Counted from the stretch's first letter, positions 22,701-34,869 are shown. The stretch is 64,000 nucleotides of DNA from Adiantum capillus-veneris (GCA_014529385.2 CM043961.1:11764478-11828477), one strand, 5' to 3'. The notes: generated by a model from the letters alone, not told the origin. Translations and numbers: made by a program.

Positions 22701-24502
22701 TGCTTCAAGAAGGGCATGCCATAGCATATGAGAGCCGAAGGCTCAATAGTGATGAACGAGTCTTGGGCATTTATGAGAAAGAGCTTTTAGTTGTTCTACA
22801 TGCCCTAGATACATGGAAGCACTACCTATTGGGGACTCCATTTATCCTACGAACCGACCACCAAAGTCTCAAGTATTTCATGACGCAAACCAAACTTTCC
22901 GACAAACAAATGAGGTGGGCAAATTTTCTTTCGCAATTTAATTTCCATATTGCTCACATAGCTGGTAAGCACAATCAAGTTGCCGATGCACTTTCACGAC
23001 GACCAAAACTTAATGCGGTGTCTATAGCTACTCACAATGATCTATCCTCTATGATAGATGAGTATGCTATTGACCCTGACTTTAGAGACATAATGTCAGC
23101 CCTTTCTTTGGGGAAGAAAGAGGAACCATTCACCTTGCAGGATGGTTATCTTCTCCACGGCAATAGGCTATGTGTTATCCATTCCCTTCGTGAGAAGGTT
23201 ATGTATGAATCCCATGCTCCTCCATATGCAGGGCATAAAGGTATTCAACCTACTCTCCTAGGAGTAGAGACGTATTTCTATTGGCCTACCATGAAAGTGG
23301 ACATACAAGAGTATGTTTCAAAATGTGTAGTATGCCAAAAGACCAAGTATGATAGAGGGAAGCAACCTGGATTACTCAAGCCATTGCCTATTCCAAATTC
23401 ACCATGGGAGAGTATATCCATGGATTTCATCTTTGGATTACCCAAGTCTATCCATGGGAATACAGGAATATGGACAATAGTCGACAGGTTTAGCAAGCAA
23501 GCACATTTTATTCCTCTCAAAAAGACTATTAAGGCACATCAAATGGCAACTCTCTTCATATCTCAGATTTTCAAGCACCATGGATTACCCACATCCATTG
23601 TGTCAGATAGAGATCCTAGAATGACCAGTAATTTTTGGAAAGGTCTCTTTGAAAATCTAGGAACAAGATTGAATTTCTCTTCGGCCTATCACCCACAAAC
23701 GGATGGCCAAAGTGAGATAGCCAATCTTACGATACTCGATCTACTCAAGACTTATGTTACCGAAGTAGATCAACGCTCACAATGGGAAAAGTATTTACCT
23801 CTAGTAGAGTATGCCTACAATAATATTGTACATACTTCTACGGGGAAAGCACCTTTCGAGATCATAGAGGGAAGACCTAAAAGTCCCTTGCTACTCAAAG
23901 TACATGGGAAGATCTTCGCCGCCGATGAGTATAGCCGTGACCTACAAGAATCTTTTCAAAAGATTAGGGAGGCTATAGCCATCTCTCAACAAAGGCAAAA
24001 AGATGCTGCTGATAAGCACAGAAGAGCCTTAATGTTCAAAGAAAATGATTGGGTCTTACTCAAGTTTCCTAAGGCTCGATTAAGGCAAACGACGGGCAAA
24101 AATCCTACGGGCCATCAGAAGTATTATGCTAAACTAGCAAAAAGATACTATGGTCCTTTCCAAATCTTGAAGCCCATCAATGAGACGGCTTATCAACTCA
24201 GGTTGCCCAACCATTGGCTTATACACAATGCCTTTCATGTAAGCCTACTTAAGCCCTACAAAGGAGAGCCACCAACTGAACCAATTATTGAAGACCCTCC
24301 TGAAGTTGAAGACCAAGAAGAGGTGCTACAACCCGAAGCTGTCCTTTGGCATGAAGACAAGGTACTACGACATGGTAAGATAATCCGACGGTATCTTATT
24401 AAGTTCAAAAATTATCCTTTTGAAGATGCTAAATGGATGCAAGGAGTACAACTTAAGGATAGTATGAACCTTGTCAATGCTTACAATGCTACATTAGAGT
24501 AA
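19717..24502 (+). pseudogene. gag-pol polyprotein of gypsy element 2
   Basis: The frame starts at ATG 19717 (MADNNQESRMN). It has an acidic/Arg-Ser-rich gag N-terminus, the retrotransposon gag core (WWASLRGNGEAPKTW), a CCHC knuckle ([14 protein letters not shown]), aspartic protease (LFDPGST), reverse transcriptase, RNase H (QCDACGD), integrase with HHCC finger and catalytic D, D, E (MDF, SDRD, GQSE), and a chromodomain-like tail (YLIKFKNYPFEDAKW). Three lesions against element 1 are visible: TAA at 21388-21390 (CAA there), an 11-base deletion near 22063 that shifts the frame inside reverse transcriptase, and a six-base insertion giving FLDDDD at the FLDD active site. Gag, protease and the integrase-chromodomain part are each open. 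The intact product would be close to 1,600 residues. Confidence 0.96.
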
Positions 24503-24862
24503 GCAAATGTACAACTCTCTCTTAAATGACTCATGTTTTTGTCTTATAAGACTAATCCTCTTTTTAATTGTGCATAAATTTAACTAGTATGCATGCTCAG
24601 AATCATGTTTGTGATGACGACGTCTCTCAAACACCAAGTAGAATTTGTCACTCTACTTTGGGAGAATGAAATGGACTAAAGAGCAGACATGCTTGCGGCA
24701 GCTATGTCTCCCAAGCACCAAATGGATTAGTCATCCATCTTGGAAAGATGTCGTAGGGTAAAAAAGGGATCCTCTACCCGCTAAGTACGATTGACTAATG
24801 ACTAAGGCTTTTTCTCTTCTACCTCATAGTCGAGGACGACTATGATTTCAAGAGAGAGGTAA
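24503..24862 (+). other. 3' untranslated internal region and polypurine tract of gypsy element 2
   Basis: No frame is present. The end (CAAGAGAGAGGTAA) before the 3' LTR is the likely polypurine tract. The stretch matches 3634-3993. Confidence 0.75.
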
Positions 24863-26457
24863 TGTCGTAAAATCTAATATCTAACCAACCCAAATGATTT
24901 TCTCATATTAAATTGATCACTTAATGTGGGAGAATAAATGGGAACAAGTGTTAAGATATAGATATGTGCTTATAGATCTATCTCAACACGGGGTCAATAG
25001 TAAAGGGGCCCAAATGGGAGATGGTCTATCAAGAGCAAGGCTAACCAATGGAGCATAAGACCTTAGGGTTAGCTTCATTGAAGACCTCCAATAATGTGTG
25101 TAAAAGTGCTTTGACCTTAGGTAAGCTAGGGCTGAGCTTGAGGTGGGAACTCGGCCCAAGCTCGAGGTGCTTGTCGTACTTGAGGTGCTTGATTAAGATG
25201 CTTGAGGTGCTTGACTGGCTCCATGCTTGAGGTGCTTGACTTGGTGCATGATTAAGGTGCTTGAGGTGCCTTGAGAAGCTTGCCTGAGATACACCCCCTA
25301 CTTCAAGTGCTTAGTCATGCTTGATGACTAAGGGGCTTGCTCATCCAAAGTCAAAAATATCCCTACAAGGAGGGGGGTGAGCCTACAAGGGGGGGGGGAT
25401 GAGAGAGAACACACACACACACACACACACACAAGGGAAGCCCCAGCTTGAAGAGGCAGCAAGGACACTTGTCAAGTTCCTCCCCATGTTGCCCTCATGG
25501 TGTGCCTGAAGCCTATTGGTTGGCCACCCAAGGGGTCCAATGATAATTTAGGATATTTAATTAATTGATTTTTCATTTATCAAGTCCTCTCTCTCAAAGG
25601 GGAAAGGGGGACACTTGTCCCAAGGCTACCCATGTTGCTTGTAATGGCTCTTGCTTTTGATTGGCTAGGCCTGGAGGGGTCCAATGAGCTTCAAGCATGA
25701 GCTACAAGGGGGGGTCGACCCAAGCAAGCTAGGGGGGTGCTTAGGGGGTATACTCACCCACACACACTCACAAACACTCTCATTGTGTACTATGCAAAGT
25801 GCAAGAGCTCCCTCTCCTTCTCCAAGCAAGTAGAGGTTGAGAGCCTACACCAACACTCTTGGCTATGGAGTGCAAATCCATCCAAGAGCCATGCTTCAAT
25901 GCTTGAGCTTGCCATCTATTTCTTCTTCATTACTATGCTATTATGTATGCTAGCACAAGAGTTATGATAAGTGAGGAACTAGCTCTTTCTCGTATGAAAT
26001 GTTTCTTCTTCCTCTTCCCTACCCTCATTCCCTGCTAGCTCTCTCCACCTTTGAAGGTGTTTGAGGTCTTGGGACTGAGGCTTGGTATAGTTAAAGCTTT
26101 CTTCAAGTTTAGGTTATGCTATGATGGTGATGCATGAAGCTTTCCATCTTCATTGCTTCACCTAGGTCACAAGGAACACAAAGAATGTATTGTAACAAGT
26201 CTCTCTTTATGGGAGAAATCATAATACAAATGCCTATTGGAGGGGGGACCGGCTCCACATAAATCCGGTTCTCAACTGTTGTCATGTTCTCTAAATTCTC
26301 TCTCTTGCAAAAGTATTGTCCATGCCAAGTTAACTAATTGCTATAATTATGTTGCTATCTTCAATTATGTCTACCCGCTATGCTCACAAAATCATTTCTT
26401 GAAAGTACTCTCATTAAATTCCGCTACTCTCAAATTGAATAGGCAAATTCCATTACA
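24863..26457 (+). mobile_element. 3' LTR of gypsy element 2
   Basis: It begins TGTCGTAAAATC and ends TTCCATTACA, 1,595 bp. Compared with the 5' LTR it lacks about 40 bp of the minisatellite and has a longer (AC)n run (25409-25433). Confidence 0.95.
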
Positions 26458-26462
26458 AGTTG
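26458..26462 (+). repeat. Target-site duplication AGTTG, right copy
   Basis: Directly follows the 3' LTR and matches 17678-17682. Removing one copy and the element leaves the Helitron codons in phase. Confidence 0.95.
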
Positions 26463-28889
26463 AGCTTCCCGACTCTTTTCTTCAGGTCCCCTAGAAGATA
26501 TAGGGAGGCCGCGAACAAAGATTATCAAACGATCGCAAAGTGGGAGCTCCTAAACGTTGATAGAAGATTCGCCCTGGACATTGAGAATTTATTTTTCAAG
26601 TCTATCAAAATCATGTCACAACAAGTTTCTTCCTCTGTTTGGGTGCGAATGCGCAAGGGAAAGCTAGGGGGTGCAGTGCTAACCGCAAGGCAGGTTGTAG
26701 AAGACACAAACATAGAGAGGCTTCTCAACTCAAGATTAGGCTTTAGAGACTTCGAGGCGCTGCGCACGTCCCCCGACTACAAGGAAAAGATGAAAAAAAA
26801 TGTCTTCGCAATGATCTGGCAACTTGGACCGCCTACATTTTTTGTCACGTTCTCCTCCGCAGAACGAAGATGGAAAGAGCTTCTTGCTGCACTTGAGAAG
26901 TTGGTCCCACTGAGCCAAGATCCTGACGAGAGTCTGAACTCATATCAACGTCGCCTCATTCGTGCCGATCCCATTACAACTGCTCGTTTCTACGTAAACA
27001 GGTTCAACGCAATGAAACGGTTGTTGCGCACTGATTCCTCCATATGCGGCAAAATACGGGACTTCTTTTTCATCACGGAGTTCCAAAGTCGCGGTAGCCA
27101 ACATGATCATGGTTTACTATGGCTAGAAAATGCTCCATCACTCACAACACACTCAGATCAAGATATTGTATTATTTCTAGATACCCACATTAGCACAGAT
27201 AGATCCATCTTGCCCAATGACCTTTCTGAAGCTTACAAGCACAAGCAGCATAAGACTTGCCAAAAGAAGAGCAAAAGTTGTCGTTTTGGATTTTCACGTT
27301 TTCCCATGCCATTCACAACTATTATCCGACAAGGAATACTTGAGGCAAACATAGCTAGACAAGGCAAGCTTTATTTGCAACAAATCGAAAAACAACTCAG
27401 CCAAATTGATTTACAAAATGCCCCTACTTTTGAAGAATGGCTAGAACAAGTACAACTCTCCATGGAACAACACTTGCTTGCATTGCAAGCAACTATCTCA
27501 ACACCCACCATTTTTCTCAAGCGCAAACCAAGCGATATATTCACAAACAACTTCAACAAACCAATAGCTTCACTTTGGAACGCAAATACAGATATACAGT
27601 TTGTGCTAAATGCACATGGAGCTGCGAGCTATTGCACCTCATACATGACAAAAATGTACAATACATTAATAGGAGCAATCAAGTCACAAGTTGATCACTG
27701 TGTCGCAAACAATGCAACAACGTTGGAGAGACTACGAAAAGTTGGTAGCACAATCCTTAAGACACAGCAAATTAGTTCACAGCAAGGTGCTTACATATGT
27801 CTCTCGCTCCCATTGCATAGCTCCTCTAGAGAATTCATATACATAAATACTAACCCACCTGAAGAGCGTGCCCTCGTTCTCAAAAAGAAGAACGCCCTAC
27901 AAAAAATGCACTCCGACACAACAGAAATCTTCTCTGCCTCCATCTTTGACAAATATACCTCTAGACCACACTCGTTCTTTGCCATGTGCTTGGCCCAGTT
28001 CGCTTCCACAACCAAAGACCCCTCCAGGCCTGACAAGTTGCTGCAGAAGGCACGCATCGTGCGGTACGTCAGATACAATAAAGCCAAAGACCCTGACAAC
28101 CACTACAGAGAACAATACCTTCTCTTCTTGCCGTGGTCAAGACATGTGAATGAGCACCTACCCGAAGGTTCATCTTGGATCGATGTCTACACTTCAAACA
28201 TTGAGACAGTAAAAAACAATGAATCACAGTTCGTTGTCGAACCAGCTCCACTTGATAGACTCGCAACAGCTATCACAACCTCACGCAGCACGAGGAGTGT
28301 AAGTTCCTTGAACGATTCCAACAGTCCCAGCGTGATGATCAACACCCCATCAAACCAACCGACAAAGAAACCATTTGCTTTGCATTTTTCCAAACATATT
28401 GGCATGACCAATGAGGATTTCCACACATCAATAAAGAAACTAAACCCACAACAGCGACTCATCCTCGATGATGTCATGCTTAAAAAACGCATAGCGCCAT
28501 ATGAAAAGATACATCTCTTCCTCACGGGTGGAGCAGGCACTGGGAAAAAATTCACGCTACTCTTGCTTGTCGAAGCCCTCATTCGTTTCTACACGCATAA
28601 GTCGGGCCACACTTCTGACTTTCCTAAGGCACTCATGATGGCATATACAGGTAAGGCAGCATTCAACATTGGTGGTACAACTATACACTCAGCTTTACAT
28701 TTGCCTTTGATCACTACGACACACACAAGCCTCAAAGCAGAAAAGCTAGATGCATTGTCCTTACTTTATCAAGATTTGGAGCTTGTAGTGTTTGATGAAG
28801 TCTCCTTGATAGGATCAAGTGTCTTCTCATTGGCCGACTCGCGTCATCGTGCCATCAAGAGAAAACACGACCAACCTTTTGGTGCATGA
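26463..28889 (+). pseudogene. Helitron Rep (HUH nuclease) and helicase N-terminal part
   Basis: This 800-residue open frame continues the Rep-helicase gene after the gypsy insertion. The Helitron-like N domain (SFPTLFFRSPRRYREA onward) leads to the Rep catalytic centre: the HUH motif in GSQHDHGLLWL and the paired tyrosines in SYCTSYMTK (Y-x3-Y). Rep nicks and covalently holds DNA ends in rolling-circle transposition. The Pif1-type helicase follows: Walker A reads GGAGTGKKF, with Lys in place of the usual Thr/Ser after GK, which should damage ATP binding; Walker B reads LVVFDEVSLIG. The frame ends after PFGA because of a frameshift near 28880. Rep motifs look intact, the helicase does not. Confidence 0.92.
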
Positions 28890-29850
28890 TGTCATACTTT
28901 GTGGTGACCTCTGCCAAGCTAGTCCAGTCAAAGACTTTGGATATTCACAACCAAGCAACCTCTTCTCGAGGCGGTTGCACCTTCGTACTGGCATGAATTC
29001 CTTAAGTGCTACGAATTAACGATGACAATGAGACAAACCGATGGACAGTTTATAGAGGTGCTCAACCGAATGAGAACTGGCTCACACACCAACAGCGACC
29101 TTGCTTACATTAACAACTCCTTCCACAGAGAGCTGCCTGCTGACATAACCATATCACACCTATTCTACTCTAACAAGGCAAAGGATGAACACAACGAAAA
29201 GGTCTTCGCAGAATTGCCCGGTGAGCCACACATATTCAAAGCAATTGACAAGCGTGGCGCCTCTTGCAGCAAAAAAATAGCAACTCCATTGGACGCCAGA
29301 CAAACCAAGCAACATTGTGCCTGAAGCCGGGCCTAGTGGTCGAGCTATGCGCTGGAAATCTGGACATTCCCGACGGCCTCGTCAACGGTGCAGAAGGCGT
29401 CTACAAGCTCTACACTACATTCTCCGACACGGCATGCCTCTGGATTCATTTCACCAACCCTAGCATAGGGCAAAAACAAAGGTACGACCACCGTCATCTT
29501 CACAACCCACTCACATTGCCTAGTTGGACGCCAATTCTCCGCATCACACGCGAATTCCAAATTGGCAAGAACTACTTCAACACCCTCACACGCAAGCAAT
29601 TCCCAGTTCAGCCTGCTACAGCCCGCACGATTCACCACTCGCAAGGGCTTACACTCAACACATTAGCTTTCAACCCCAAAGGGATTAGGTCTCATGGCCC
29701 ACTTACACGAATTCGTGACACTGCAAATCTATATTTGGTGGAGAGCTTGCTGCCCTGCAACATTCACACCGACGCATCAGTTCTCAAAGAGCTCCACAGG
29801 TTGAGAACAGAAGCAACTTATCTCCCTGTCCAAAAGCAACTAGATCTCCA
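28880..29850 (+). pseudogene. Pif1-type helicase C-terminal half of the Helitron protein
   Basis: Coding potential continues through three frames: VILCGDLCQASPV (helicase motif III) in one, HEFLKCYELT to ARQTKQHC in a second after a shift near 28972, and LKPGLVVELCAGNLD onward in a third after a shift near 29318. Motif VI-like ARTIHHSQGLTLN is at about 29620-29660, as in Pif1 and Helitron helicases. These shifts add to the two TGA stops and the Walker A change, so this protein cannot be made from this copy without correction. Confidence 0.88.
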
Positions 29851-30475
29851 CCAAGATACACATTACATTGTCCAATCACTGAATGTCGTCTCCCTTGCAA
29901 AGCATGCAAACGATATCACCCACGACAAAAGCCTAATGGCCTCCGATATCCTCTGCCTACAAGAGACGCGACAACATGCGACAACCATTCCAGGCTTCCG
30001 CAGCATATCCTCAACACAACTACACGGCATCTCCATTCTGCATAAAGACAACCTAATACCTACACAAATACACATCTGCATCAATCAAACACTTGAAACG
30101 ATCCATGCAACTTTCCACTGCGCCAACAAGTGCCTAGCGACAGTCATTTCACTCTACAAGGCACCGACATCATCGGTCCCGCAGTTCCTGCATAGCGTCT
30201 CCAATCTTCTTGATTCAACCCGCACCATGCGACCACTAATCATAATGGGAGATTTCAACATTGACGCACTTGAGGAAACCACCACATATAGAACCCTTTC
30301 CAACCTCATTCTCCAGCACGGTCTCCACCAATTGATACACCATCCAACCACAGTACACAACTCTATGTTGGACCACGTATGGGTTAGCAATGACCTATCA
30401 CAAACCATGTCCGGCACTAACTACAACTACTGATCCGACCACTCCACTACATACCTCCTCATCACCAAAAGCTAA
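29851..30475 (+). pseudogene. EEP (APE-like) endonuclease domain fused to the Helitron helicase
   Basis: Directly after the helicase, in the same frame, about 190 residues show the endonuclease/exonuclease/phosphatase signature: SLNVVSL (Asn), DILCLQETR (catalytic Glu), IIMGDFNIDALE (Asp-Asn) and LDHVWVS. The closing SDH motif (His general base) is encoded at 30434-30442 but lies after an in-frame TGA at 30431-30433; the natural stop would be TAA at 30473-30475. Helentrons, best known from animals, carry such a nuclease on the end of their Rep-helicase, thought to derive from a non-LTR retroelement. Here it could cut or process target DNA. The fusion is read directly; the role is inferred. 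Confidence 0.87.
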
Positions 30476-30779
30476 CCTTCCCTTCCTTTCTGCAGGCCAC
30501 TGTGAGTTCTCACCTTGTTTACTTTTGTTTTGAGGTATGTGCCGATGCACGTGGTCGGGATGGTGCGATCTATCGACTGCGTGTTGTCGGCATTGCCACA
30601 TACCAACGCCAGGCATCCTTGGAATATAGGCCAGAGATGGTGGACGTGGGAGTCTTGTCAGCATTGCCAGAGGCCAGAGAGGTCACGGATGGTGAGAGTA
30701 GTTGCGAGGTATGCACAACGAAAGGAGATGGAATAGGTGAAGAGAAAGTATGGGATACGCATTGGATTCAACATTGAGG

Positions 30780-30782
<3 letters not shown>

Positions 30783-30832
<50 letters not shown>

Positions 30833-31522
30833 GTGCGCGCGCGCGCCCCCCCACCAAATTGCCCCCTGCTTTCCTCAAAGCCACGGTCCTCTCGTGAAGG
30901 TGTGCTGACAGAGACCGATTTTCTCCCTTTGCATCCCCTCAGCGATGGCAAGTCAAGTACCACTGCAAAAAATTAAAGTTCATGCCATTGCTTACACTCT
31001 AGCTCTGCGAAGTGTTTGCGGAGGCAGCGGGTGCAGGAGCAGATCGAGATAGTGCAGGTGCAAGGCAATGGTTAGCATTGCATTTCTGAGGGGTGGTGAC
31101 GGCTAGTGAAGGATGTCATGTGAAGGGCTTTGAGAACATGGGGGTCAGGGTTGAACCAGGAGGAGGAGCTACAAGGGTCGAAGGAGACAGGCAAGAGAGG
31201 AGGATGCATAAAGGCTCTCTCTCTCTCTCTCTCTCATGTTCGTTACTCAATGCTAAGCACTCGGGCAGAGGTGAGAGATGGGCCATTTGTGATGGTGAGC
31301 TCTACAGAGAGCTGATGGCAAGCAGCCTTTTTTGGGTTTTGGGGGGGGGGGGGGGGGGGCTTTGCAATAGGTGGTTTGTGGAGGGGAAGCATGGCGATGG
31401 TGTGCAGGCGAGTGGGGGCATGTGTTAATTCAAGTGGGTGGCCAATTTTTGGTTTTGGGGTGTTTTAAAGGGGTATCTTGAAAGATCCCTTTTTGTCTTC
31501 AAGAAAAAGTGGGCACGTGAAA

Positions 31523-31561
<39 letters not shown>

Positions 31562-31732
31562 AATGAGAATTTGTTGACAGCTGTAAAGGTGGGAGAGAGA
31601 GAGAGAGAGAGAGAGATTTTGTTCGTGCACTGTGCTTGGTTGCATGACGGATGCAAGGTCCTGTGTCGCAATGGTACGTTTGAGGCGAGAGTGTCCGAGT
31701 GCTAAATCTGCAGATGAGGGGAAGGCATAAAA

Positions 31733-31778
<46 letters not shown>

Positions 31779-32091
31779 GTCTGCAACACTTGCATAAGGG
31801 ACAACAAGACATATAATCTCTCTCTCTCTCATTTTTCTGCAACACTTGCATAAGGGACAACAAGACATATAATCTCTCTGTCTCTCATTTTTCTGCAACG
31901 AGTGCATCAAGGGACAACAAGGGGAAGGGTTGGGATTTTGAGGCCAGAAGGATGCAATGGAGGGAGGGTGTTGGTCACAGTGCAGGAGCAAGGGTGCGAT
32001 GCAAGTGTGATGAGGAAGAGCGCCATCTTGGGGGCTGCATGGAGAAGGCATGGAGTTCAATGCTTATGCTCGCCAAGTTGGGTCGTAGGTG

Positions 32092-32138
<47 letters not shown>
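30783..32138. repeat. Cluster of (CT)n/(GA)n microsatellites
   Basis: Dinucleotide tracts at 30783-30828, 31218-31235, 31530-31558, 31593-31616, 31735-31773 and 32094-32138, in both orientations (CT on plus in some, GA on plus in others). Confidence 0.95.
31735..31920 (+). repeat. Tandem repeat of a 50-60-bp unit ending in (CT)n
   Basis: Three copies of CATTTKTCTGCAACACTTGC followed by ATAAGGGACAACAAG and a CT tract. The unit has a microsatellite as one end, so microsatellite and flank have been copied together. Confidence 0.85.
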
Positions 32139-32140
<2 letters not shown>

Positions 32141-33797
32141 GTCGTGTGTGTCAGTGAAGATGCAAGGGAGGGGAGAGATATTTTTTCCTCTGGTTCGATG
32201 GGAGGTGGCAGATTGCATCGAGAGCATGGCACATACAATCGTCCGAGAAGTAAACGAATGGTGCAAATGGCCGACTTGGAGGTGGATGATAGCAAAGGCG
32301 AATGCGTCAGCAAAGGAACCTATCTCTCTGTCTTTTTTTGTCTCTCGCAGATGCTGTGTTGATGGCAGAGCAACAACAAGCTCTGGAAAATCTAGGGAAG
32401 AAGGACAGAGCAAGAGGGAGGGGGGATGATCCAGCTGCAGAAGACTCGTTGCATGTGTCAACACGGACATAGAGCAAGATGATCACTATGTGAGGCAAGG
32501 ATATGGGCCCTTCTTGGTGTTGAGGGTACCGACACTATTTTTTGCTATTTGACCTGCTTAGGGTTTTCTCCCTATGGGCATGGCATTGGTGCAGAGGTGT
32601 GCAGATGGCAATGGAGGAGATGGATCTCGGGGATAGGGTGCACCGCAAAGTCCACTTGGACTTTTTCGAAGGGGATGGACGAGAAAGATGGAGGGAGGAA
32701 TATTCTTCGTTAGCATTAAAGGGGTAAGTATTCACCATAAGTGATTTTCAGCAGTAACTCCAAATTTTGAATGTACAAGGTATACAAGGGGCGACATTTA
32801 GTTGGTGCATATTCCAAGGGTACTTTTTTTCTCTTGGGTTTTTCCCCCTTGATCATTTAGATATTTCAGAACCTAATGTAGATTCTCCAATGAAAAAGGT
32901 CATTTTCAACTTAATAGATCCAAGCCATGTGATATTGGAGCACAAGCTACACTACGTATTTCTCAAATGCTCCACCAATAAATTTGATGCAACTCTATAA
33001 AACACCTTTGAATCCCTTCATAAAGGAAATAAACAAAGAAGTTCATTCAACACAATACTCCTAATCACAATCAACCACTCAAACATCAACAATCTTTCAG
33101 GCCGTCCATGGGTGATCACTTTTTAGAATGTGTATGATATCACGTGAGTTAATCAGAAAGAATTATTAAAGTTAAAAATGTATACTTTTATGTATACATT
33201 AGAGGGTAGAGTGGGATTTTTTTAAATAGTTCCATAGTGTACGTATAGTATATATATTGAGATATAATTAATTACCTCTTGGACGCACGTGATATAAAAA
33301 GCTTTCAATAAGTGACTACCCCAAGAGACCCATGCAACACTTTTGCAATAGGCCCAAGTATGTGCACCCTCTACTAAGAAGAGGAGAGATGTAGTGATTT
33401 TCACGTACCACAAATTTAAGCTACAAGCATAAAAGTGAAGGCTAAATTGGATAAAGGTGTACAAATTTCCATAGTCGATAATATTTCCCATGTAATTTTT
33501 GCAAAGGTGGTGTTGTATAATGAAGAATCGGCTCAAGAGAAATGGGAATAGGTGATCCTAATTGATTAATCATGTGACTAGTGTGCTCACATGTTTTGGG
33601 CAACTGGACAATGCATATTGTACCCCTAAGTATGAAAGTCAATTTGTAGAATGTGAACTCACACTTCATGAGAGTGAGACAAAATAAGGGCTTTGAGAGC
33701 TTGGCTATGGAGTTTCCTTCTTCTTCCTCCTCAATCTCTCCCCCTAACATTCTATGATTGTTCCTTACATCTTTGTGTGTTTAAGCACACTTTCTTT

Positions 33798-33915
33798 GCA
33801 TGCATGTGTGCTTGATCATTCTTGTTGTGCTTGCATTCGTAGTGTGTTTAGCATGCATGTGTGCTTGAGAATTCTTGTTGTGCTTGCATTCATAGTGTGT
33901 ATAGCATGCATGTGG
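33798..33915 (+). repeat. 53-bp minisatellite
   Basis: Units starting GCATGCATGTG at 33798, 33851 and 33904, the last one partial, with few mismatches. Confidence 0.85.
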
Positions 33916-34232
33916 TTGACCTACACATGCAAGGCCAGTTATCCGGGAGGGCTTTGTGTTTAGGCCGTGTGTGTTGATGTATTAAACTTAATACGTATAC
34001 ACAAAAGAACATAACGTCAAAAGACAACTGCTTTAGATAACTAGACAATGATCTTTACAAAAATGACTCAGTATTAGATTCATTTTTCTACAATATAATA
34101 AGAATGAGGCATCATTCCAATGATCGTATACAAAAGTAACAGAGCTATGGAGGTCATTCAAGTTGAAATCAACAAGGATCTTCAAAGTCGAACAGTGGAT
34201 AAGCTAAACCATTTTAAGTAAAGATAGCATTT

Positions 34233-34332
34233 TCACCTATAGCATCCATATAAACAAGACAACAGCTTTGTTAGCCTTGAATACGTATTATAGGTGTCAA
34301 AGGACCTATGAATCGTTATCCTTGTCCTACTT
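34233..34332 (-). repeat. Conserved module copy 1 (minus-strand exon-like core)
   Basis: This is the first of five copies of a roughly 100-bp core found also at 35550, 39420, 45686 and 48033. Read on the minus strand, the core ends in a splice-donor-like site (here TATAG|GTGAAAA) and keeps one short open frame resembling DTCNTYPRLTNLLSC. Similarity to copy 2 extends well outside the core (about 34010-34345 against 35350-35650). Confidence 0.75.
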
Positions 34333-34869
34333 AAATTTTTTAAATTAAAACTACTATTTAAAAAGTTTTAGTAAGACAACCCTTCTTGCAAGAGAGGACT
34401 CGAGGAGAGTCTCCTAGCATGTCTCCTTGAGTGTCAAAAGCAGTTAATTTAGGTAGGTAAGCCTTATGAGGTGATTCCCACACCATATCTCCTACCAAAG
34501 TAACCAAGTGGAAGGACCCTAAAGTCTTGGTGCAAATAAATTAGGAAGGACCACTGTTATCAAGAGATTTTCTCAACACACCAATGGGAGGGAGGTGGGA
34601 GGTACCCAGCATCATAGTTTTAGAGCTAGACGTTGAAAAAAAGCCAGAGATGGTTCTAGAGCCAAGAATTCCCCTGGAAAAAAAAAATTGAAACCTAGCC
34701 ACTAGTTTCATAAGTTTGTGTGTATATGTGCAACCATTGGTTATCAGGTTCCATTGTTTGAAGCAACTAGTGAGTAAAATATAACAAATATGAGATAATT
34801 TATGTAAGATCGAGGCAAGTGCACAACATATGAAATAGGGTATAGCAAGAGAGTTCCAAGAAATCTCAA

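Larger units (their letters stand above)
17683..26457 (+). mobile_element. Complete Ty3/gypsy chromodomain retrotransposon, element 2
   Basis: Two LTRs (17683-19302 and 24863-26457), a primer-binding site, gag-pol and a 5-bp target duplication (AGTTG) define the whole 8,775-bp element. The LTRs are highly similar apart from a handful of substitutions, a minisatellite length change and different (AC)n lengths, so the insertion is fairly recent. It landed in the reading frame of a Helitron Rep-helicase and is younger than that element. It belongs to the same family as element 1 at the window start. Its own gag-pol is defective, so it probably moved using proteins supplied by another copy or decayed after insertion. 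Confidence 0.97.
11927..30475 (+). mobile_element. Helitron/Helentron-like element: RPA-like gene plus Rep-helicase-EEP endonuclease gene, split by a gypsy insertion
   Basis: Two same-strand genes, an RPA-like gene (11927-15897) and a Rep-helicase gene (16204-30475), form one mobile unit; their linkage is repeated in the fragment at 9418-11070. The Rep-helicase ends in an EEP nuclease domain as in Helentrons described mostly from animals, while the RPA gene is a plant Helitron feature. The terminal signals (5' TC, 3' CTRR with hairpin, or Helentron short inverted repeats) were not identified, so the ends given are those of the genes. Without the 8.78-kb gypsy insertion the span would be about 9.8 kb. 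Confidence 0.85.
30476..33797. other. Microsatellite-rich region, no gene recognised
   Basis: The region has many short frames that come only from CT/GA tracts. A G run (about 31340-31358) and several (CT)n or (GA)n tracts break it up. No domain is recognisable in any frame. The 3' terminus of the Helitron should lie near its start. Confidence 0.6.

Noticed and set aside
30737-32470. Several Leu-Ser and Arg-Glu repeat frames on both strands
   Set aside because: They come from (CT)n/(GA)n microsatellites, overlap each other in multiple frames and have no domain.
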